A DNA stretch of 64,000 bases from an uncultured Lachnospiraceae bacterium (GCA_910585715.1 CAJUEX010000001.1:1-64000); one strand, 5' to 3'; shown: positions 7,940 through 16,526, counted from the stretch's first letter. Notes: generated by a model from the letters alone, not told the origin. Translations and numbers: made by a program.

Positions 7940-9247
7940 CTACTGCATATCTGCAATGGCAGTTTCTGCCTCCTTCTGATATTGTTCCGCTGCCTGCTCC
8001 AAATCTTCGCCGGATTTATTCACCGCCGCCAAAAGGGATTCCGCGGGTCCCCACATAACGCTCATCTGAGGGATATTGGGCATAGGCTCCGCCGTTTCCG
8101 CCGTTCTCTTCATGGCTGCAATCATTTCATTTCCGGAAACCTCTGCATCCTCATAGGATTTCTGATTTGCAGGCGCACAGCTTGCTTCCTTTGCCAGGAC
8201 TGCTCCCACTTCCGGCTGTGCCAGTGCTGTAAGAACCTTTCCTATGGCATCCTTTTTATTTTCAACAGCATGCTTCATCACTCCCACTGCCTGAACTCCG
8301 GAATAAGGAGCCATGCCCTGACCGTTTGGCAAAGTAAAGTCGGAAAGGGATTTGATTCCCAAATCGATTCCTGCATCCCGAATGCCGGATACCAGCCATG
8401 GACCGCCTATAATTGCTGCTGCCTTGCCTTCATTAAACAATGTGGTAACGGTATTATAATCCCCATCTGCTTCAAGCTCTGCAAACTGCTTATTATAAGC
8501 AATTGCCTCTTTTGTCTTTTCATCGCTCAGGCCCGGTTTTGCATCCTGATTGATGATAAAGCCGCCGTATCCGTTAATGAACGGCGCCACATTGTATGCG
8601 GTAGAATGCTGGTTTACAAGGGCATATGTACCTGCTGCTTCATCCGTATGCTCTTTCATATATGCATACAATTCATCTGTGGTTGAAGGTACATCTCCTT
8701 CCCATAAAGCCTTGTTATACATAAAGAGCAGTGTTTCAAAATAGACCGGGAGCAGATATTGTTCTCCCTTATAATTTCCTGCTTCCACAGTCATGGGCAG
8801 CATATCTGCATACACGCTTTCATCAACCGCCTCTGTAATAGGAGCCAATACTCCCATCTCCACAAACATTCCCAAAGAATCATGTGCATACATATAGCAG
8901 TCCGGTCCGTTTTGGTCATCGTTGCCATATAATTGAATCTGGTCTGTCAGACCGCTTTTTTTCTCAAAGGTAACTGTAATATTATCTGTTGCAAGTGTTT
9001 CATTTACCTGTTCCTGAATAACCTGCATAATGGCTTCATCCCCGTCATGCCAGATACGGATGGTTTCCGCCTCTAAGGAGCCTGATGGTTCAGAAGAATC
9101 CTCTCCCTCCCCTGCTCCTTCCTCCGAAGAGCCGCCCTGTCCGGCGGGTTCTGCGGCGCCGCCGCTTTCCTCAGTTTTGCCGCCACATCCTGCAAACAGT
9201 GTGGAAAGCATTGCTGCACATAATAGTAGTGCCAATTTTCTTTTCAT
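7940..9247 (-). CDS. malE: Extracellular sugar-binding lipoprotein, MalE-like
   Basis: 435 residues. The start at 9247 (MKRKLALLLCAAMLS) has AGGGAGGAT directly upstream. The longer open frame to 9505 runs through the operator and a repeat and is not used. A lipobox, LFAGCG, places the lipid-anchored Cys near residue 21, followed by a Ser/Gly/Glu-rich linker and a type I solute-binding fold (IRIWHDGDEAIM, FETLLFMYNKALW, GPWLVSGIRDAG). It captures maltodextrins or related oligosaccharides outside the membrane for MalF/MalG. The operator at 9378-9391 suggests induction through the LacI-type regulator. Confidence 0.9.
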   Translation of the reverse strand: MKRKLALLLCAAMLSTLFAGCGGKTEESGGAAEPAGQGGSSEEGAGEGEDSSEPSGSLEAETIRIWHDGDEAIMQVIQEQVNETLATDNITVTFEKKSGLTDQIQLYGNDDQNGPDCYMYAHDSLGMFVEMGVLAPITEAVDESVYADMLPMTVEAGNYKGEQYLLPVYFETLLFMYNKALWEGDVPSTTDELYAYMKEHTDEAAGTYALVNQHSTAYNVAPFINGYGGFIINQDAKPGLSDEKTKEAIAYNKQFAELEADGDYNTVTTLFNEGKAAAIIGGPWLVSGIRDAGIDLGIKSLSDFTLPNGQGMAPYSGVQAVGVMKHAVENKKDAIGKVLTALAQPEVGAVLAKEASCAPANQKSYEDAEVSGNEMIAAMKRTAETAEPMPNIPQMSVMWGPAESLLAAVNKSGEDLEQAAEQYQKEAETAIADMQ

Positions 9248-9377
9248 TATAATCCTCCCTGTATTTGTATTTTGAGATAGTTTTGCAATCAGATCTGATA
9301 TTTGGTTTGTGAGTTTATTTTGCCATATGGTAGGTTGTGGATTCAATGATTTTTGGAGATTTTGCAGAATATGGAAG

Positions 9378-9391
9378 GGTAAACGTTTACC
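9378..9391. promoter_or_regulatory. LacI-family operator upstream of malE
   Basis: GGTAAACGTTTACC is a perfect 14-bp palindrome with the central CG typical of LacI/GalR-family sites. It lies 131 nt upstream of the malE start. The regulator at 3106-4137 is the obvious candidate to bind it; a CcpA-like protein is an alternative. Candidate minus-strand promoter boxes (TTGAAT, then CAAAAT) lie between it and malE but are weak. Confidence 0.7.
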
Positions 9392-9397
9392 TTGGTG

Positions 9398-9539
9398 GAA
9401 GAGAATAGGGGGATTTGGAGAGAGATGCAGGAAGGGGCGGATATATAGCAGTCTTTGCAGAGCGAAAGCGTGCCCGAAAGACTGCCATGGCATCTGCCAG
9501 CCCACACGTCCTCTCCCAAATCCCCCCTAGCCATCTTCT
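9398..9539. repeat. Hairpin repeat element D (GCGAAAGC type)
   Basis: Imperfect outer arms (…AGGGGGATTTGG and CCAAATCCCCCCT) enclose nested stems AGATGC/GCATCT and GCAGTCTTT/AAAGACTGC. At the tip is AGAGCGAAAGCGTGCCC. The GCGAAAGCGTG motif is shared with element E, and a variant of it with elements A-C. It lies between the malE operator and the start of the plus-strand membrane protein and makes up most of the 9248-9586 gap. Confidence 0.7.
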
Positions 9540-9586
9540 CCCAAATATGTTAGTATTACCCTATCAAAAGAAAACGAGGATTTATC

Positions 9587-9937
9587 ATGTATTCAAAGAA
9601 ACAACGGCGTGCAGCGCTTATTGGCGTCATATTGCTGGCAATGATGCTTCTTGCCACTTTAATTACTGCAATTTTCAACTTTGACGGAGAGGGAAAGCTG
9701 TTTAAGGCATTTTTATTTGTCACAATTGCAGTCCCCATCCTTATCTGGGTCTATATCTGGCTTTACGGGGTCATCACAAAGAAAAGGACAATTGCCTCTG
9801 TTTTTCCGGAAATTGAAGGGCTGGAGGAAGCAAGAAAACAACAGCTTCAGGATATGCTTTCTGAAGAAAACTCCAGTGAGGGGGCAAATGTTACAGAAAC
9901 AAAAAGTCAGAAACTGCCCTGCAGCTTAAGAAAATGA
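9587..9937 (+). CDS. Small membrane protein of unknown function
   Basis: 116 residues with two membrane segments (ALIGVILLAMMLLATLITAIF and LFVTIAVPILIWVYIWLYGVI, each about 20 residues) and a soluble tail rich in Glu and Gln. The start has GAGG 8 nt upstream. It is alone on the plus strand and is followed at once by a strong terminator. I do not recognise a family, though similar two-helix proteins are common in Lachnospiraceae. Confidence 0.7.
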   Translation: MYSKKQRRAALIGVILLAMMLLATLITAIFNFDGEGKLFKAFLFVTIAVPILIWVYIWLYGVITKKRTIASVFPEIEGLEEARKQQLQDMLSEENSSEGANVTETKSQKLPCSLRK

Positions 9938-9965
9938 TAAAAAGAGGCTAAAAAGCCTCTTTTTT
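9938..9965. terminator. Bidirectional intrinsic terminator
   Basis: AAAAGAGGCT-AAAA-AGCCTCTTTTTT sits between the ends of the convergent membrane-protein and HAD genes. It has a T-run on each strand, so it can serve both. Confidence 0.85.
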
Positions 9966-9977
9966 GGTTTAAATTCT

Positions 9978-10580
9978 TTATTTGACACCTATCTTAAAAA
10001 GCTCCTTTTCCGCCTCTTCCTTCGTGGTAAACACAATGGCATGCATACCCGCCTTTCTGGCTCCCTCACAGTTTTCCGGTTTATCATCCATGAATACGCA
10101 CTGCTCCGGAATCAGTTCGTAACGGTCAATCAGCATCTGATAGATTTCCGGCTCCGGCTTAATGACATTTTCCTGATAGGATAAGATGCCGCCGTCCATA
10201 TAAGGAAGAAAGTCCAGTGTATGGGCGCATTCCACCTCTGCCTTTCTGGAAAAATTGGAAAGATAATAAACTCCATACCCCTTTTCCTTCAACTGCTTAA
10301 TCCATGGAATTGCATAATCCCTTCTGCCCAGCATGTCATGGACATTTTCACAAATCATGCGGATTTCCTTTTCAACAGTGGAATCGTTTTTCACAAAGCC
10401 CTGAATGATGTCTTCCAACTCCAGCGCCCCTCTGTCAAATTCATCCCATTCCCTGCTGAGCATGGTAGCTTTTGCTAACTTTTCCTCCACTTCCTTAGAA
10501 AATCCGAAAGAAGCAAGATACTCTTTCCAGTTAAAATCCACCAGCACATTTCCTATATCAAAAATAATCGTGGTAATCAT
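9978..10580 (-). CDS. HAD family hydrolase (IA subfamily, YihX-like)
   Basis: 200 residues. Motif I reads IIFDIGNVLVDFN, where the second Asp of DxD is Gly-Asn in this subgroup, as in YihX-type phosphatases. Motif II/III is YLSNFSRKAE and motif IV is VFMDDKPENCEGA. The likely activity is a small sugar-phosphate or similar phosphatase; the substrate is unknown. It is 26 bp downstream of purA on the same strand, so it may be co-transcribed. Confidence 0.88.
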   Translation of the reverse strand: MITTIIFDIGNVLVDFNWKEYLASFGFSKEVEEKLAKATMLSREWDEFDRGALELEDIIQGFVKNDSTVEKEIRMICENVHDMLGRRDYAIPWIKQLKEKGYGVYYLSNFSRKAEVECAHTLDFLPYMDGGILSYQENVIKPEPEIYQMLIDRYELIPEQCVFMDDKPENCEGARKAGMHAIVFTTKEEAEKELFKIGVK

Positions 10581-10606
10581 ATAGTCCTCTCCGCTTCCTC
10601 ATCCGG

Positions 10607-11908
10607 TTATTTTTTCAAAGGGCTTTCCCTGTAAATAATGTCCTTGCGTCCCGGTCCGTTGGAAACCATGGTAATAGGATAACCAATCTGCTCCTCAATG
10701 AAGTTTACATAATTTTTGCAGTTTTCCGGAAGCTCATCAAAGTTTTTAATGCCTCTGATATCTTCTCTTTCCGACTTCCAGCCCGGCAATACCTTGATTA
10801 CCGGCTTTGCTTTTTCCAGTTTGGAGGTTACCGGAAACTCCGTAGTCACTTCCCCGTCGATTTCATAGCCTACGCAGACCGGAATTTCATCCAGATAGCC
10901 TAACACATCCAGAACCGTAAATGCCACGTCTGTAGTGCCCTGCAGGCGGCAGCCGTATTTGGATGCAACGCAGTCAAACCATCCCATACGTCTGGGACGT
11001 CCGGTGGTGGCGCCGAATTCTCCGCCGTCTCCGCCTCTTCTTCTTAATTCATCCGCTTCTTCTCCGAAAATTTCTGATACAAAGGCTCCTGCTCCCACTG
11101 CAGAGGAATATGCCTTACATACAGTAATGACCTGCTTTATCTCATATGGAGGAATGCCTGCTCCAATGGCACCATAAGCAGCTAAAGTGGAGGAAGAGGT
11201 TACCATAGGATAAATTCCGTGATCCGGGTCCTTTAAGGTTCCAAGCTGGCCTTCCAGCAAAACGGTCTTCCCCTCCTTCAGGGCTTTATCAAGGAATAAA
11301 GAAACATCACAAACATAAGGCTCTACCATTTCCTTATATTCATGCAATGTGTTAAGCAGTTCATCCGGATTTAAAAGAGGCTTATGATACAAGTGCTCCA
11401 GTGTGACATTTTTTATCTCACAAATGCGCACTACCTTTTCCTTTAACAGTTCTTCATCAAACAGCTCGCTTACCTGGAAACCGATTTTTGCATATTTATC
11501 AGAATAGAAAGGCGCAATTCCCGACTTGGTAGAACCAAAGGACTTTCCTCCCAGCCTTTCTTCTTCATACTGGTCAAATAAAATATGATATGGCATTACC
11601 ATCTGCGCCCTGTCCGATACTAAAATCTTTGGCATGGGTACATTTCTGTCGGTAATGGATTTGATTTCATTAAATAAAACCGGAACATTCAATGCAACAC
11701 CGTTTCCGATAATGCTGGTAGTATGTTCATAAAACACACCGGACGGCAGTGTATGAAGGGCAAATTTCCCATAATCGTTTACAATAGTATGCCCCGCGTT
11801 GGCTCCTCCCTGAAAACGAACGATAATATCCGCTTTCTCTGCCATCATATCCGTAATCTTGCCTTTGCCTTCATCTCCCCAGTTTGCTCCAACAACTGCT
11901 TTTACCAT
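10607..11908 (-). CDS. purA: Adenylosuccinate synthetase
   Basis: 433 residues, the usual length. It joins IMP and aspartate with GTP, the first step from IMP to AMP. The N-terminal GTP loop VVGANWGDEGKGK is present, as are GGANAGHT (IMP site), GSTKSGIAPFYSDK, GEFGATTGRPRRMGWFD and the C-terminal NGPGRKD. The chosen ATG at 11908 has AGGAGG 8 nt upstream. Two earlier in-frame starts do not fit the family. Confidence 0.97.
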   Translation of the reverse strand: MVKAVVGANWGDEGKGKITDMMAEKADIIVRFQGGANAGHTIVNDYGKFALHTLPSGVFYEHTTSIIGNGVALNVPVLFNEIKSITDRNVPMPKILVSDRAQMVMPYHILFDQYEEERLGGKSFGSTKSGIAPFYSDKYAKIGFQVSELFDEELLKEKVVRICEIKNVTLEHLYHKPLLNPDELLNTLHEYKEMVEPYVCDVSLFLDKALKEGKTVLLEGQLGTLKDPDHGIYPMVTSSSTLAAYGAIGAGIPPYEIKQVITVCKAYSSAVGAGAFVSEIFGEEADELRRRGGDGGEFGATTGRPRRMGWFDCVASKYGCRLQGTTDVAFTVLDVLGYLDEIPVCVGYEIDGEVTTEFPVTSKLEKAKPVIKVLPGWKSEREDIRGIKNFDELPENCKNYVNFIEEQIGYPITMVSNGPGRKDIIYRESPLKK

Positions 11909-11942
11909 AGTCATATCCTCCTGCGACTTTCCAAGTTTCAAT

Positions 11943-11967
11943 AAAAAAGGATGTGTAAAACACATCC
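11943..11967 (-). terminator. Terminator-like hairpin in the purA leader
   Basis: On the minus strand GGATGTGT-TTT-ACACATCC is followed by TTTTTTAT. It lies only about 10-15 nt after the inferred purA transcription start and 35 nt before the start codon. It may protect the 5' end or terminate read-through from upstream rather than act as a classic attenuator. Confidence 0.6.
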
Positions 11968-11984
11968 CCGTCTTTTACTTTCTG

Positions 11985-12013
11985 ATTATACAACAATTTT
12001 TCTCATAAGTAAA
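11985..12013 (-). promoter_or_regulatory. purA: Probable purA promoter
   Basis: Read on the minus strand, TTTACT and TATAAT (complement at 11985-11990) are separated by 17 nt in an A/T-rich stretch, with transcription expected to start near 11978. Confidence 0.6.
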
Positions 12014-12059
12014 ATCAATATTTATTATGCAATCCATAAGTTATATTTATGTGGAGATA

Positions 12060-12308
12060 TTATGTGAAATCCACCACCTTTTGGGAAAGAACCTTTTCCG
12101 CCTCCACATAATACCTGCTGTAATCCTTTCCATCCACGTAAACCGTGATTTCACTTCCTTTATCAAACGCATAGCCCGGGTCTGTCCACAGGTTTTCACT
12201 TTTAAACCGGTACAGAACATCCGTATATTCATCTTTCCATGTACAATAAATCACATAAGGATTCTGTCCGTTAACAGCCAGCGACGTATCTCTGTCAATC
12301 CTTTCCAC
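12060..12308 (-). pseudogene. Remnant of a DUF3592-like gene
   Basis: An 82-codon frame with GTG as its only in-frame start codon and no ribosome site. Its residues VNGQNPYVIYCTW and FKSENLWTDPG resemble the C-terminal part of DUF3592-type membrane proteins. The N-terminal membrane region expected in that family is missing; upstream the frame runs into a stop at 12344 inside the LysR gene end. The simplest reading is a truncated remnant, though a short expressed protein cannot be ruled out. Confidence 0.4.
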
Positions 12309-12333
12309 TGTGGCATGCAGAACCCTTTTCGAT

Positions 12334-13215
12334 TCATTCCATTAACTGAAGCAACGCTCTTGCAGCAGGGCTTACAGGCAGTTTCCTCTGGGTAATCACA
12401 CACATTTTCCGCTTTGGTATCATCTTGTTGAACCGCAGGGCAAACAGTTTTCCATTTTCCATATGCTCCATGGCAAAATCCTTTACCACGCAGCCGATTC
12501 CCAGATTCCGCAGAGCAAACTGCACAATCATATCTGAGGTGGCCAGTTCAAATTCCGGGTTCAGGATTACCTGATTTTCCTTTAACAGCTCATCCATATA
12601 CCTTCTTGTGCTGGTATTTTTTTCCAGACAGATAACAGGATAATCCGAAAGCTCCTTAAAATCCGTCATGTGGTTTTTCAGCTGGAAATATTTTCTGCCT
12701 GCCACAAATATATCTTCAATTTCCCTTACTTCCCTGCTTTCAATCCCCTGCTTTTCCATAAAGGGCGTAGTTACCACGCCAAAATCAATTTTCCCTTCCT
12801 CTAAATTCTGAATGGTCTCCGGAGTGGGAGCATTGGTTACCACGACCTTGATTCCCGGATATTTTTCATGAAACTGTTCTAAATAGGGAAGCAGATAGTA
12901 TTGCAGCGTCATATCGCTGGCGCCTATGCGGATTTCTCCTGCCTCCAGGTTTTTAAGCTTAAAAAGCACCTGCTCTCCCAGTTCAAACTGTTCATAGCCG
13001 GTCTTAACGTAAGAAAACAATATTTCCCCTTCGGGAGTCAGTTTCATTCCTTTTGCACTTCTTTGAAACAGCTTGGTTCCAAGCTGCTTTTCCAGCTGCT
13101 TCATAGCCTGGCTTACGGCAGGCTGGGAGATGGATAACTTCTCTCCCGCCGCCGTCAGGCTGCCAAGCTTTGCCGCATAATAAAATACTTTGTAATATTC
13201 TAAATTTGCATTCAT
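12334..13215 (-). CDS. LysR-family transcriptional regulator
   Basis: 293 residues. The N-terminal winged helix-turn-helix is clear (YYKVFYYAAKLGSLTAAG, then SISQPAVSQAMKQLE), followed by the two-lobe effector domain (EIRIGASDMTLQYYLLPYL; FGVVTTPF). Members usually regulate a nearby divergent gene, but here the neighbour upstream is a decayed pseudogene on the same strand, so its target cannot be named. The ligand is unknown. Confidence 0.92.
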   Translation of the reverse strand: MNANLEYYKVFYYAAKLGSLTAAGEKLSISQPAVSQAMKQLEKQLGTKLFQRSAKGMKLTPEGEILFSYVKTGYEQFELGEQVLFKLKNLEAGEIRIGASDMTLQYYLLPYLEQFHEKYPGIKVVVTNAPTPETIQNLEEGKIDFGVVTTPFMEKQGIESREVREIEDIFVAGRKYFQLKNHMTDFKELSDYPVICLEKNTSTRRYMDELLKENQVILNPEFELATSDMIVQFALRNLGIGCVVKDFAMEHMENGKLFALRFNKMIPKRKMCVITQRKLPVSPAARALLQLME

Positions 13216-13228
13216 TCTTCTTATGATA

Positions 13229-13919
13229 TTATAACTGTGTTCCGCAGTCAGGACAGAACTTTCCGGTTACTTCGGTTCCGCACTTGGGGCATACCTTTTT
13301 CACCAGAGCCTCTTCTACGGCTGTGCCGCAGTTGCTGCAGAATTTGCCTGTTACCTCGCTCCGCATTTGCTCAATAAAATCTTCTTTTTCACGAATATTT
13401 GCCGTACCTGCCAGCTCCCGCATAAATTCCGGCACCCTTTCCCTGTCAATACGGAAGGTGTATTTGCCCCGGCACTTAATATTCAGGCTCATTGCCATGT
13501 AGCCCCCCCGGCATTCTGGCATTCATGACTGCATGGTCCCAATCTTTATAAGGAACAGGTGTTACCGTGCCAAAACCATTGTCAGTGATTTCCTTCATAT
13601 AAAAGTAGTAAACACTCTGCCGGTTGGGACTGTCTCCGCCAAAGGTAAAACGCTCCCACATGTCTTTAAAGAATGCACCAAAATCTCCTGCAAAAAAGCC
13701 GGGGGCGCTGGAATCGTCAAATATGTAGAGCCCTTCTTCCACAGTGGCATCCACCACCCTTCCGTTATCAATGATGACCGCCATCTGGGACGGCTGTACG
13801 ATAATGGCGCTTGACCTTGAAATCCTTCCCGTGGGAGTAGACTTTCTCATCATCAGAATGTTATTGCCCATGTCCTGACATTCAATGATATCCGCCTTAA
13901 AAATATTATCGTTTTCAGA
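13229..13919 (-). pseudogene. Decayed SPFH/zinc-ribbon protein gene (YdjI-like)
   Basis: Two overlapping frames encode parts of one protein. The first (about 13476-13919) gives the SPFH core: SAIIVQPSQMAVIIDNG, GLYIFDDSSAPGFFAGDFG, GFGTVTPVPYKDWDHAVMN, MPGG. The second (13229-13522) resumes at YMAMSLNIKCRGKYTF, MRELAGTANI and ends in two CxxC zinc ribbons (FCSNCGTA, FCPDCGTQL). The break is at a run of seven C (13503-13509; G7 on the coding strand). Six would restore the frame. The region usually present between MRSEV and the ribbons is also missing, and the first frame has a stop before a usable start. This is a multiply damaged gene. Confidence 0.8.
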
Positions 13920-14107
13920 TTAAATGTCTTTGTAACCCCGGTGATGTTCTTCATGATGCGGTTCCGGTTTTCCTTATCCAGCATCCGCGCCGCCTCTCTG
14001 TCTTCCTGACCGCTTATCGTACTCCTGATTTTCGCAAATGTGAAAATAACATAGAGCATATACGCCACAGCAAGAACGACAGAACCAATTGCTAACTCCA
14101 TTATCAT
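13853..14107 (-). CDS. Short membrane protein overlapping the SPFH remnant
   Basis: 84 codons. One N-terminal membrane segment (AIGSVVLAVAYMLYVIFTF) is followed by a basic/acidic helix (GQEDREAARMLDKENRNR). A G-rich ribosome site lies 7 nt before the start. The last 22 codons overlap the SPFH core in another frame, which suggests that a deletion joined the end of a small gene to the SPFH gene. The original C-terminus is probably lost. No family recognised. Confidence 0.5.
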   Translation of the reverse strand: MIMELAIGSVVLAVAYMLYVIFTFAKIRSTISGQEDREAARMLDKENRNRIMKNITGVTKTFNLKTIIFLRRISLNVRTWAITF

Positions 14108-14309
14108 AACATAGCCCCCATAAAAATAATTTTATCTTTATTTTACTATAATTGATAAAATTTGACAACGGCAGAAAAATGGTAGCAGGAGATAGATTTT
14201 TCAAATTATAATTTTCCATTTTCCATTTTTTGTATTTCTTCCCTTGCGCATTCCATATAAAAAGTGCTATTATAAAATATGAAATAAAAAATACTTGGAG
14301 GTGTTTATT

Positions 14310-14501
14310 ATGGATATTCCTGCTTTATCAATGGCAATGGCTACAAGCCAGCTGCAGACAAATGTGGGTATTGCAATGCTCAGCAAGACACTTGACCTCA
14401 ATCAGGTTCTCGGAGACAATTTGACTGACATGATAGACGCTGCTGCCATGGAGCGTTCTGTTTATCCAGCCATAGGCGGCAATATAGATTTATCTGTATA
14501 A
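14310..14501 (+). CDS. yjfB: YjfB-family putative motility protein
   Basis: 63 residues: MDIPALSMAMATSQLQTNVG, then AMLSKTLDLNQ. This is the short YjfB family, which in Bacillus belongs to the motility regulon; its molecular job is unknown. GGAGGT lies 8 nt before this ATG, so the in-frame ATG at 14295 is not used. The next gene on the same strand, 52 bp on, is a diguanylate cyclase, a pairing that makes sense if both affect the switch between motile and attached growth. Confidence 0.85.
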   Translation: MDIPALSMAMATSQLQTNVGIAMLSKTLDLNQVLGDNLTDMIDAAAMERSVYPAIGGNIDLSV

Positions 14502-14553
14502 ATTTTATTTTTACTACTTTAATTATATAAAATATTGTTGCGGAGCAATACCT

Positions 14554-15663
14554 ATGTTTGAGACTTTTAAAAATGAAATAAATAAAATTGCAAAAGGCAG
14601 CCGGAAAATCGATGATGAATTGAAATATTCCTTTCTTATCGCTTTGCTGGCTGTCATACATTTGTTCTTTTCCGTTTTTTACTTTTATTTTAACATATTG
14701 ATTTTAGTCATTTATAACCTTGCCAGCAGTATTTTCTATTACACTTTGTACAAATTTTTTGTAAAAAAGAAAAAATTTTTCCAGCTTATGAATATTATGC
14801 TTGTGGAGATTCTGTTTTTTGCTTCATCTTCCACACTTTTATTAGGCTGGGATTTCGGTTATATGATATATTTTCTGACCCTGGTTCCGGTAATGTTTTA
14901 TCTTTTGTTTACCAATCCCAGATTTTACGGAAACTTAAAGCTTCCCTTGGCTTATTCCGTTCTCATCTGTGTCATGTTCATACTTGTAAAGGAAATGAGC
15001 TACTATATTGTACCACCTTACGGCCAGTATATTCCCGAAAGCACTGTTTCGGTTATGTACATATTTAATTCCTTTCTTGTATTTCTGTTTGAGGCATTTT
15101 TCTCATTACTGTTTGTATTTGAAATACTTCATATGCAAAATGCCCTGAAGGCTCAGAATACCAGACTGGATATCCTTGCAAATCTGGACCCCCTGACAAA
15201 GCTTTTCAACCGCCGTTCCATGGAACAGCACTTAAACCACACTATGGACATGGCAAAGTCCAGCGGAACTGTTTTCAGCGTTATCATTGCCGATATTGAT
15301 GATTTCAAAAAAGTAAACGATACATATGGGCATGATTTTGGAGACAGGGTCCTATCTAACGTTGCCAGTATCATGAAAAGCCAGATGCGTGATGAAGATT
15401 ATGTGTGCCGCTGGGGCGGAGAAGAATTTCTCCTTTTAATCAGCGCCAATAAGGAAATCGCCAAATCTGTCGGGGAAAGAATCCGCTGTGAAATAGAGAA
15501 ATCTGTTGTTACAGACCCCTTTACTTCCATTTCCCTTTCCGTTACAATGACCTTTGGTGTCATGGGCTATATACCGGGCTACAGCATGGAAAAGCTCATC
15601 GCCCTTGCTGATGAAAATCTGTATAAGGGAAAGAAAAACGGAAAGAATCAGGTAGTGGCCTGA
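14554..15663 (+). CDS. Membrane diguanylate cyclase (GGDEF)
   Basis: 369 residues. About six membrane segments occupy residues 28-200, followed by a GGDEF domain. Substrate and metal residues are in place (DPLTKLFNRR at about 211, IIADIDDFKKVNDTYGHDFGD at about 244, WGGEEF at about 287). The product-inhibition I-site RxxD is present as RDED at about 278. It should make cyclic di-GMP from two GTP under control of a membrane-sensed signal. The only apparent c-di-GMP receptor in the window is the PelD-like protein at 48.0-50.2 kb, so this enzyme could feed that system, although the two are 33 kb apart. Confidence 0.93.
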   Translation: MFETFKNEINKIAKGSRKIDDELKYSFLIALLAVIHLFFSVFYFYFNILILVIYNLASSIFYYTLYKFFVKKKKFFQLMNIMLVEILFFASSSTLLLGWDFGYMIYFLTLVPVMFYLLFTNPRFYGNLKLPLAYSVLICVMFILVKEMSYYIVPPYGQYIPESTVSVMYIFNSFLVFLFEAFFSLLFVFEILHMQNALKAQNTRLDILANLDPLTKLFNRRSMEQHLNHTMDMAKSSGTVFSVIIADIDDFKKVNDTYGHDFGDRVLSNVASIMKSQMRDEDYVCRWGGEEFLLLISANKEIAKSVGERIRCEIEKSVVTDPFTSISLSVTMTFGVMGYIPGYSMEKLIALADENLYKGKKNGKNQVVA

Positions 15664-15678
15664 AAATACATGAACACA

Positions 15679-15725
15679 GACAGATGGATGTAAAAGAAAA
15701 TGCTTTTCTTTTACATCCATCTGTC
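15679..15725. terminator. Strong bidirectional terminator
   Basis: A roughly 22-bp stem (GACAGATGGATGTAAAAG and its complement) with A- and T-runs lies between the convergent cyclase and Cof phosphatase genes. It covers the last codons of the phosphatase (DRWM and stop). Confidence 0.85.
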
Positions 15726-16526
15726 AAATATCTCCAATATTCCATCTTCATTATTTGTATATTTTGTCACATAACCAGCCGCCTGTTTTGTATCCCGGGT
15801 GGCATTTTTCATTGCCACTCCCATGCCTGCCGCTTCTAACATGGAAATATCATTTGCCGCATCTCCCGCTGCCACAGCAGCTTCTATGGGAATCTGCAGA
15901 TAATTGCACAGAAATTTTACCGCATTCCCTTTAGAGGCGTCCTTATGGATAACTTCCAAATAGTTTTTTGCGGAATAGACGGTATGAATCTTTCCATACA
16001 TCCTTTTTTCAAACTCCTGCTTCAATGCCTCCAGCTTATAGGGCTCATTATCAATTGCTATCAGCTTATACGGCTCCATATGGATTGACCTTAAATATTC
16101 CGCTGCATTTTCCACTATCCTGTATGGCAGGTGAATATGCTTCCGGTATCGGGAAAGCTCCCCGGTCTCCCGCTCCGATACGATGTGGGTATCCGAATAG
16201 GTGTGACAATGGATTCCAAATTCCCTGGCAATCTCCATAATTTGGTTTACATAATCAAGCGGGAGCCTTTTTTCAAATACAGGACTCTCTGCCTGACAAT
16301 CATATACCAGCGCTCCATTATAGGCAATAACATACATTCCCGGATAAGAAAGCCCCAGACTGTTTTTTGTTTCCAAAATACTGTTTAAGGGGCGTCCGCT
16401 GGAAAGAACCACCCTTCCTCCCGCTTCTGTAAACCGGTCTATGGCATGATATACCTTCCTTGAAATCTTTTTTTCGTCATCCAGCAGGGTTCCGTCCATA
16501 TCTGTAAACAGTATTTTACATTTCAT
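15711..16526 (-). CDS. Cof-type HAD phosphatase
   Basis: 271 residues. Motif I reads LFTDMDGTLLDDEK, motif II SSGRPL, a conserved Lys lies in NYLEVIHKDASKGNAV, and motif IV is GDAANDISMLEAAG. These Cof/YidA-like (IIB) enzymes hydrolyse small phosphorylated metabolites in the cytoplasm. The start overlaps the PHP gene end by 11 bp, so the two are translationally coupled. Confidence 0.92.
   Translation of the reverse strand: MKCKILFTDMDGTLLDDEKKISRKVYHAIDRFTEAGGRVVLSSGRPLNSILETKNSLGLSYPGMYVIAYNGALVYDCQAESPVFEKRLPLDYVNQIMEIAREFGIHCHTYSDTHIVSERETGELSRYRKHIHLPYRIVENAAEYLRSIHMEPYKLIAIDNEPYKLEALKQEFEKRMYGKIHTVYSAKNYLEVIHKDASKGNAVKFLCNYLQIPIEAAVAAGDAANDISMLEAAGMGVAMKNATRDTKQAAGYVTKYTNNEDGILEIFDRWM

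Noticed and set aside
7982..8686. 234-codon plus-strand frame opposite malE
   Set aside because: Rich in Cys, His and Arg, typical of an antisense shadow of a coding region.
9248..9505. N-terminal extension of the MalE-like protein
   Set aside because: The extension covers the LacI-type operator and repeat D, and the lipoprotein signal begins at 9247 behind a strong ribosome site.
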